From NCBI GenBank assembly GCA_030622775.1, contig JAUXFS010000025.1, positions 1-10,277 of the forward strand: a stretch of DNA of 10,277 nt, read 5' to 3'. Made by a program: the position numbers and the translations under genes. The notes below the pieces were generated by a model. The model was given only the letters and a program-made list of their open reading frames with translations. It was not told the DNA's origin and searched no databases. The DNA comes from Rhodospirillales bacterium (lineage in GTDB: Bacteria; Pseudomonadota; Alphaproteobacteria; Rhodospirillales; Defluviicoccaceae). Within the stretch, counting starts at the first letter, position 1. Each line of letters begins with the position of its first letter. Below are positions 6,054 through 10,277 of the stretch, piece by piece.

Positions 6054-6995
6054 GTGGCAACCTCGCGACTGCTCGTTACGGGAGCGACCGGTTTTGTCGG
6101 CGGCTGGGTTTTGCGTTGCTGGCGACGCACCCGTCCCGAGGTGGAGGTTTGGGCAACCAGCGAGAAGCCGAGACCCGACTCCGTCGACGCCCACACCTAT
6201 CGCCAAGTGGACCTGCTCGACGCCGACGCAGTCCGCGCCCTGGCAGCCGAGTGCCGTCCGACCCATGTCATTCACCTCGCCGGGGTTATGGGCTCGGCCC
6301 CTTTGGCGACGCACCTCTCGGTGGACGTCGTCGGCTCGGACAATCTGTTCCGGGCGCTGCTGGCGCTGGGCTCCGACCGGCCCGAACGCATCGTCCAGGC
6401 AAGCTCGGCCGCAACCTACGGCCAGGTGCTGACGGAAGAACTCCCGATCAGGGAAGACCAGACCCCCCGGCCTGTTTCACCATACGGTCTCGCCAAGCTG
6501 GCGCAGGATTACCTTGCCCTCGCTCTGGCCCGCACGGAGGGGCTGCCGGTCGTGCTGGGCCGGGTCTTCAACCTGTTCGGCCCGGGTCAGCCGGACACCC
6601 TGGTGCCGATGGCTTTCATCAACCAGTTGCGGGAGGTGATTGCCGGCAAGATCGATCGGCTGCAGGTGGGCCAGACCTCGTCCCGGCGTGATTTCGTCGA
6701 CATCCGCGACGTGACCATCGCCTTCGACCGGCTGCTGCACTTCGGCGTACCGGGCGAAGCGTACAACATAGGATCGGGACGGGAGGTTGCCATTCAGGAG
6801 GTCATCGACAAGCTGCTCGTGGTCAGCGGGCTCGATGTGCCCGTCGAGGTTTCTTCATCCCGCGTTCGCGCCACCGACGTCCCGCGGGTGCGTGCGGACA
6901 TCACCAAGATCACGACCTGCACGGACTGGCGCCCGCGGATCACGATGGACGAGTCGTTGAAGGCCATGTGGACCGGTGACCGGGACTGGACCTGA
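6054..6995 (+). CDS. NAD(P)-dependent extended SDR, RMD-like (GDP-4-keto-6-deoxymannose reductase type)
   Basis: This 313-residue protein is a nucleotide-sugar dehydratase, epimerase or reductase of the extended short-chain dehydrogenase family. The cofactor loop is GATGFVG (10-16). The active site has ASSAATYG (116-123) and YGLAK (Tyr144, Lys148). The second half, with FNLFGPGQ, RRDFVDIRDV and GEAYNIGSG, most resembles GDP-4-dehydro-6-deoxy-D-mannose reductases. That would suggest a GDP-deoxyhexose such as GDP-rhamnose, provided a GDP-mannose 4,6-dehydratase exists elsewhere; none is in this window. The substrate is therefore an inference. Translation starts at GTG (6054), three bases after the upstream stop, with GGGGGAGAAGG just before that stop, so it is probably co-translated with the nucleotidyltransferase gene. 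Confidence 0.85.
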   Translation: MATSRLLVTGATGFVGGWVLRCWRRTRPEVEVWATSEKPRPDSVDAHTYRQVDLLDADAVRALAAECRPTHVIHLAGVMGSAPLATHLSVDVVGSDNLFRALLALGSDRPERIVQASSAATYGQVLTEELPIREDQTPRPVSPYGLAKLAQDYLALALARTEGLPVVLGRVFNLFGPGQPDTLVPMAFINQLREVIAGKIDRLQVGQTSSRRDFVDIRDVTIAFDRLLHFGVPGEAYNIGSGREVAIQEVIDKLLVVSGLDVPVEVSSSRVRATDVPRVRADITKITTCTDWRPRITMDESLKAMWTGDRDWT

Positions 6996-7019
6996 CGGGA
7001 TGCCGGTGGGCGCGCGACG

Positions 7020-8474
7020 ATGAACGATCGACAAAGTGAGATCGGATCCTACGAGCAACTCGCCGAGGCACCGGGGCGCCGGAAGGCCCGAGCCCCCAGG
7101 CCGGTGGTCTGCATCCAGGGCCTGGGCTTTGTCGGGTTCGCCATGGCGGTGGCCGTCGCCGACGCCCGGGAGCCCGACGGTTCGCCCAGTTTCAACGTGA
7201 TCGGCATCGACCTGCCGACCGCCGAAGGAAAGGAAAAGGTCCGCACGATCAACGAGGGTCGAATGCCGCTGGTGAGTGCGGATAGGGATCTCGAAGCGGC
7301 GTTTCTTCGAACCGTGCAAACCGGCAATCTCGTCGCGAGCACCGACCCCGCCGCATACCGGCTGGCCGCCGTATCCGTCGTCGACATACACCTCGACGTG
7401 GAGCAGGAGGACGGAGCGCCGAAGGTGCGCCTTGACGGCTTCCGCGCCGCTATTCGGACCCTCGGCGAACATATGCAACCCGGTTCGCTGGTGATCGTCG
7501 AGACGACCGTGCCGCCGGGTTGTTGCGAAAAGGTGGTCGCGCCCACCCTGGTGGAGGCGCTGGAACGTCGCGATCTGCCCGCGGAGTCCATTCTCGTCGC
7601 CCACTCCTATGAGCGGGTAATGCCGGGTCGGGAGTACTTCCGATCGATCGTCAACTTCCCGCGGGTCTATTCCGGACTCACCGGGGAAGCCGCCGATCGC
7701 TGCGAGGCCTTCCTGAGGAAGGTCATCAACGTTGCCGACCATCCCCTGACCCGCCTCCAGTCGACCACGGCATCGGAGATCGGCAAGGTGCTGGAGAACA
7801 GCTACCGTGCCGTAAACATCGCCTTCATCGAGGAGTGGGGTCGCTTTGCCGAAGCCGTCGGCGTCGACCTGTTCGAGGTCCTGGAAGCCATCCGGGTGCG
7901 CCCGACCCACAACAACATCCGCCAGCCCGGTTTCGGCGTTGGCGGCTACTGCCTGACGAAGGACCCCTTGCTGGGCCAGATCGGCGCCCGTGATCTATTC
8001 GCCCTTCCCGACCTCGGCTTTCCTTTTTCCGCCCGGGCGGTGAAGCTGAACAGTGCGATGCCGCTCGTCTCCCTGGACAAGATCCGGGGCCGGCTCCAAA
8101 CCCTCGCCGGAAAGACGATCCTGCTGCTGGGCGTCAGCTATCGGCAGGACGTAAGCGATACCCGGTATTCGCCGTCGGAGACTTTCGTTCGTCACGCCGA
8201 GCGGGAAGGAGCGCGGGTCATCTGCCACGATCCTCTGGTATGTGAGTGGACGGAGCTGGACCGGCGTCTGCCGTCGGAACTCCCCTCCCCCGAAGGATGC
8301 GACGGGATCGTATTCGCCGTTCCCCATCGGCAATACTGCGACCTCGACCTTGCGCGATGGCTGGGAAAGGCCAGACCCGTGGTCCTGGACGCCAACAACG
8401 TGCTCTCGCGATCCCAACGCGAGACGCTTCAACGCCTGGGATGCCCACTAACGAGCATCGGTAGAGGTACCTGA
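7020..8474 (+). CDS. UDP-sugar 6-dehydrogenase family protein (UDP-Glc/UDP-ManNAc dehydrogenase type)
   Basis: This 484-residue protein oxidises the C6 hydroxyl of a UDP-hexose to a carboxylate with two NAD+, giving a uronic acid donor, in the cytoplasm. The N-terminal NAD domain begins after a hydrophilic leader of about 28 residues, with GLGFVG (34-39). The middle domain has IVETTVPPG and the conserved EIGKVLENSYRAVNIAFIEE helix. The active-site loop GFGVGGYCLTKDP carries the catalytic Cys311. The C-terminal domain has LLLGVSYRQDVSDTRYSPS, the usual GxxYKxxxxDxRxSP-like substrate-binding motif. At 484 residues it is somewhat longer than the usual 400-450, because of the leader and insertions. 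The layout (GVGG.C, D-x-R-x-SP) fits the broad UGDH/WecC-like group, and the exact sugar is not determined. It starts 24 bases after the previous stop. A 7-codon frame (7000-7023) overlaps its ATG as ATGA. Confidence 0.87.
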   Translation: MNDRQSEIGSYEQLAEAPGRRKARAPRPVVCIQGLGFVGFAMAVAVADAREPDGSPSFNVIGIDLPTAEGKEKVRTINEGRMPLVSADRDLEAAFLRTVQTGNLVASTDPAAYRLAAVSVVDIHLDVEQEDGAPKVRLDGFRAAIRTLGEHMQPGSLVIVETTVPPGCCEKVVAPTLVEALERRDLPAESILVAHSYERVMPGREYFRSIVNFPRVYSGLTGEAADRCEAFLRKVINVADHPLTRLQSTTASEIGKVLENSYRAVNIAFIEEWGRFAEAVGVDLFEVLEAIRVRPTHNNIRQPGFGVGGYCLTKDPLLGQIGARDLFALPDLGFPFSARAVKLNSAMPLVSLDKIRGRLQTLAGKTILLLGVSYRQDVSDTRYSPSETFVRHAEREGARVICHDPLVCEWTELDRRLPSELPSPEGCDGIVFAVPHRQYCDLDLARWLGKARPVVLDANNVLSRSQRETLQRLGCPLTSIGRGT

Positions 8475-8478
8475 GAAA

Positions 8479-9474
8479 ATGAGCGGTAAGGTTCTGATCA
8501 CCGGCGGTGCCGGCTTCATGGGGTTTCATTTGGCCAGGCACCTGGTCGAGGGCGGTTACCGGGTCGACCTGGTGGACAGCCTGGCTCGGGGTGTCCGTGA
8601 TCCGGAACTGGAGGAACTTCTGTCCCGGCCGCGAGCGACGCTGATCGTACGGGACCTGTTGAACCCCGATGCCCTCGACGATCTTGCCGACGACTACGAC
8701 TTCGTCATCCATCTGGCGGCACTCCTCGGCGTTGCCAACGTCCGCCAGCGTCCCTACGACGTCCTCACCTTCAACGACATCCTGCTCCAGCGGATGATCG
8801 ACTTTTGCCGTCGGCAAAAGGCGTTGAGGCGGCTGCTGTTCCCGTCCACCAGCGAGGTCTACGGAGGGACCTTGCGTTACTTCGATATGCCGGTGCCGAC
8901 TCCGGAGAGCACACCGCTGGCGGTGAACGACTTGGCGGAACCTCGCACCAGTTACATGCTCTCGAAGATCCTCGGCGAGGCCCTTTGCCGCTACTCGGGA
9001 CTGCCGTTCACCATCTTCCGGCCACACAACGTTTACGGCCCCCGCATGGGACTCTCCCACGTGGTTCCCGAGCTGCTGAAAAAAGCCCGCGATCTCGGCG
9101 ACGACGAAGCTCTCGAGGTCTATTCGCCCAGCCACAAACGCACGTTCTGCTACGTCTCCGACGCGGTGGAAATGATCGTCCGGATGATGGAGACGCCATC
9201 GTGCGAGGGCGAGACCCTGAACGTGGGCAACGAGGAACCGGAAGTCGCGATCGGCGAGCTGGCCCGAATCATCCTGAAAACCGTCGGCCGCGACAACGAC
9301 ATCCTTCCGATGCCGGATACCCCGGGCTCGCCCCAACGCCGGGCGCCGGACATGACCCGGACGACCGGGCTGATCGGCTTCAGAGCGCAGGTGGACCCCG
9401 CCGACGGTGTCGCCCGCACCTACCGCTGGTACCGGGAAAAGATATTCGAGGGCGGCGGCGTCAGCGCCCGGTAG
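8479..9474 (+). CDS. NAD-dependent nucleotide-sugar epimerase/dehydratase (extended SDR)
   Basis: This 331-residue protein interconverts nucleotide sugars, typically by C4 oxidation followed by epimerisation or dehydration, with tightly bound NAD. The cofactor loop is TGGAGFMG (8-15). FPSTSEVYGG (Ser123-Thr124-Ser125) and SYMLSK (Tyr159, Lys163) form the catalytic triad. FRPHNVYGPRMG and KRTFCYVSDAVEMI are typical of UDP-glucuronate or UDP-glucose 4-epimerase-like and dTDP-glucose dehydratase-like members. Placement immediately after a UDP-sugar dehydrogenase (4-base gap) suggests it acts on the uronic acid formed there, for example UDP-GlcA to UDP-GalA. That is inference from context. The ATG at 8479 has a weak ribosome binding site, so translation is probably coupled to the upstream gene. 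It is the last gene of the block and ends in TAG. Confidence 0.86.
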   Translation: MSGKVLITGGAGFMGFHLARHLVEGGYRVDLVDSLARGVRDPELEELLSRPRATLIVRDLLNPDALDDLADDYDFVIHLAALLGVANVRQRPYDVLTFNDILLQRMIDFCRRQKALRRLLFPSTSEVYGGTLRYFDMPVPTPESTPLAVNDLAEPRTSYMLSKILGEALCRYSGLPFTIFRPHNVYGPRMGLSHVVPELLKKARDLGDDEALEVYSPSHKRTFCYVSDAVEMIVRMMETPSCEGETLNVGNEEPEVAIGELARIILKTVGRDNDILPMPDTPGSPQRRAPDMTRTTGLIGFRAQVDPADGVARTYRWYREKIFEGGGVSAR

Positions 9475-9497
9475 TCCGCCTTCCCTCCCCGGACCCA

Positions 9498-9524
9498 GGG
9501 TCGACCGGGCCGCCGGTCGGACCC
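9498..9524 (+). terminator. GC hairpin after the polysaccharide block
   Basis: GGGTCGACCGG (9498-9508) pairs with CCGGTCGGACCC (9513-9524) with one bulged base and a 4-base loop, 23 bases after the last stop codon. No T-run follows, so this is a candidate terminator or a transcript-end stabilising hairpin, not a classical intrinsic terminator. Confidence 0.45.
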
Positions 9525-9990
9525 CGGTCAGCTTCCGGGAGACGGGTTGAGCCTGTCGCTTCGGGCAGCAAGCCGATCGCCTGGCAGCGCTATTAATCGC
9601 GGATCGTCATAGACAAGATCGAGACCGTCTATCGTGACATCGCTGCAGAGCAAAGCCGGCGCTGAATGAACTCCCCAGCGGTAGCGTCCCGTTGGATGGA
9701 AGGGGCTGCAGGGTACCTCCGTAGACCGCCGGTGCGGCGAGCCCCGATCGTCGAGCATGAGCGCGCCTGAGTTTTTAGTTATGTCCAGACTCTTCTGCAA
9801 ATCAGGACTTTCCCCAAGAATCCGGCGCCACGTAGGCGATGGTGTTGATGTGACTCGAGAAACTGCGCTTGGGAAGTGGAAGGGGTTATTTTTGGGGAGA
9901 CTTTTTGCGGGTGGCGGTGGGGCCGTCCGTGGATAGGATTGGGGCTGCAAGACCAAACAAACCAAGCCCATCCGACGGAGGCCCGAGCCT
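9525..9990. other. Gap between the polysaccharide block and the IS; possible decayed leftward coding remnant
   Basis: I recognise no intact gene. On the minus strand one frame is open from about 9830 down to a TGA at 9528, roughly 100 codons, with protein-like patches such as LLCSDVTIDGLDLVYDDPRL. A neighbouring minus frame from about 9880 to 9810 reads FSSHINTIAYVAPDSWGKS before a stop. Neither has a start with a ribosome binding site, and third-position base use is not distinct from background. They may be pieces of one frameshifted gene cut by the IS, or chance. The left terminus of the IS should lie within the last ~120 bases of this gap, but no boundary can be set without the other end. 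Confidence 0.35.
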
Positions 9991-10277
9991 ATGATAGCGC
10001 GAACCGCGGCCAAGATGCGCGCCCATCTCGATCATTTTTCGGGGAGTCTTTCCGCCGGATTGTGCAAATCGGCGCGGCGGTTCGTCGGCGAGGCGCTGTA
10101 CGGGATTGCCGCGCGTCAGAGCGTGCGGCTGACCGAGATCGGGCGGGCGCTGGAGGAGGTGATTCCCCTGGCCAAGACCGAGACGCGGCTGTCGCGCAAC
10201 CTGGGACGGCCGGAACTCCGCGAGCACCTTGGCCGGGCGATCCTGCGCGAAGGCCGCCGCAAGGTGGGCAAGCGCAC
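9991..10277 (+). CDS. IS transposase, IS4-like DDE type, N-terminal part (runs off the window)
   Basis: The frame is open from the ATG at 9991 through the window end, 95 codons visible. A GGAG (9977-9980) lies ten bases upstream. The sequence MIARTAAKMRAHLDHFSGSL, then RRFVGEALYGIAARQSVRL, GRALEE and KTETRLSRNLGRPELREHLG looks like the helical N-terminal domain of IS4-superfamily DDE transposases. In these, a K-x-E-x-R-L-x-R stretch precedes the catalytic domain. The DDE residues themselves would lie beyond the window, so activity cannot be judged. It follows the polysaccharide block at a distance of about 500 bases and in the same direction. The family call rests on pattern memory; IS701-like relatives are an alternative. 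Confidence 0.7.
   Translation, partial: MIARTAAKMRAHLDHFSGSLSAGLCKSARRFVGEALYGIAARQSVRLTEIGRALEEVIPLAKTETRLSRNLGRPELREHLGRAILREGRRKVGKR

Noticed and set aside
6855..9336. Minus-strand frames of 351 and 372 codons opposite the sugar enzymes
   Set aside because: They lie entirely opposite genes with clear catalytic motifs, are His/Arg/Asp-rich and have no domain of their own.
9886..10058. Degenerate direct repeat (ATTTTTGGGGAGACTTTT and ATTTTTCGGGGAGTCTTT) before and inside the transposase gene
   Set aside because: The second copy is within coding sequence and the match is imperfect. Chance is as likely as a binding site.

Overview
The window is GC-rich bacterial DNA with Gram-negative cell-envelope genes. 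It carries a secreted enzyme gene with a classical signal peptide, a VCBS/cadherin-like repeat of proteobacterial type, an O-antigen ligase/polymerase and a set of sugar-nucleotide enzymes. These traits, with the transposase type at the right edge, suggest a proteobacterium, perhaps an alphaproteobacterium of the Rhodospirillales kind. That placement is an inference; there is no marker gene here.

Layout. (1) Positions 1-443 hold the start of a leftward gene (1-37). Directly upstream of it lies a non-coding repeat structure: an inverted-repeat, MITE-like element (about 58-330) whose right arm is split by a second 100-base hairpin element (about 196-295). (2) 444-632, leftward, is a tiny two-helix PLDc_N-type membrane protein. 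(3) 829-2184, rightward, is a secreted GH5-like glycoside hydrolase with a VCBS-like repeat. Its reading frame is interrupted by two UAG codons (1477 and 1534) but is otherwise intact. (4) 2185-2646 is a gap with a candidate terminator. (5) 2647-9474 is a rightward polysaccharide block: Wzy/WaaL-like membrane protein, GT4-like glycosyltransferase, sugar-1-phosphate nucleotidyltransferase, RMD-like SDR, UDP-sugar 6-dehydrogenase family protein and an NAD-dependent epimerase/dehydratase. (6) 9475-9990 is a gap with a GC hairpin and no gene I can name. (7) 9991 to the end is the N-terminal part of an IS transposase.

Working together. The last four genes of the block (5322-9474) are spaced 3-24 bases apart and probably form one transcript. 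The nucleotidyltransferase activates a sugar phosphate, and the SDRs and dehydrogenase convert nucleotide sugars (oxidation to a uronic acid, epimerisation, keto reduction). The glycosyltransferase would use such donors, and the membrane protein would polymerise or ligate the repeat units. The GH5-like gene sits at the edge of the cluster, where polysaccharide-trimming hydrolases often occur, but here it is nonsense-interrupted. Mobile DNA marks both ends of the window, which fits an accessory, exchangeable surface-polysaccharide locus.

The most notable points are the doubly UAG-interrupted hydrolase and the element-within-element hairpin at the left end.
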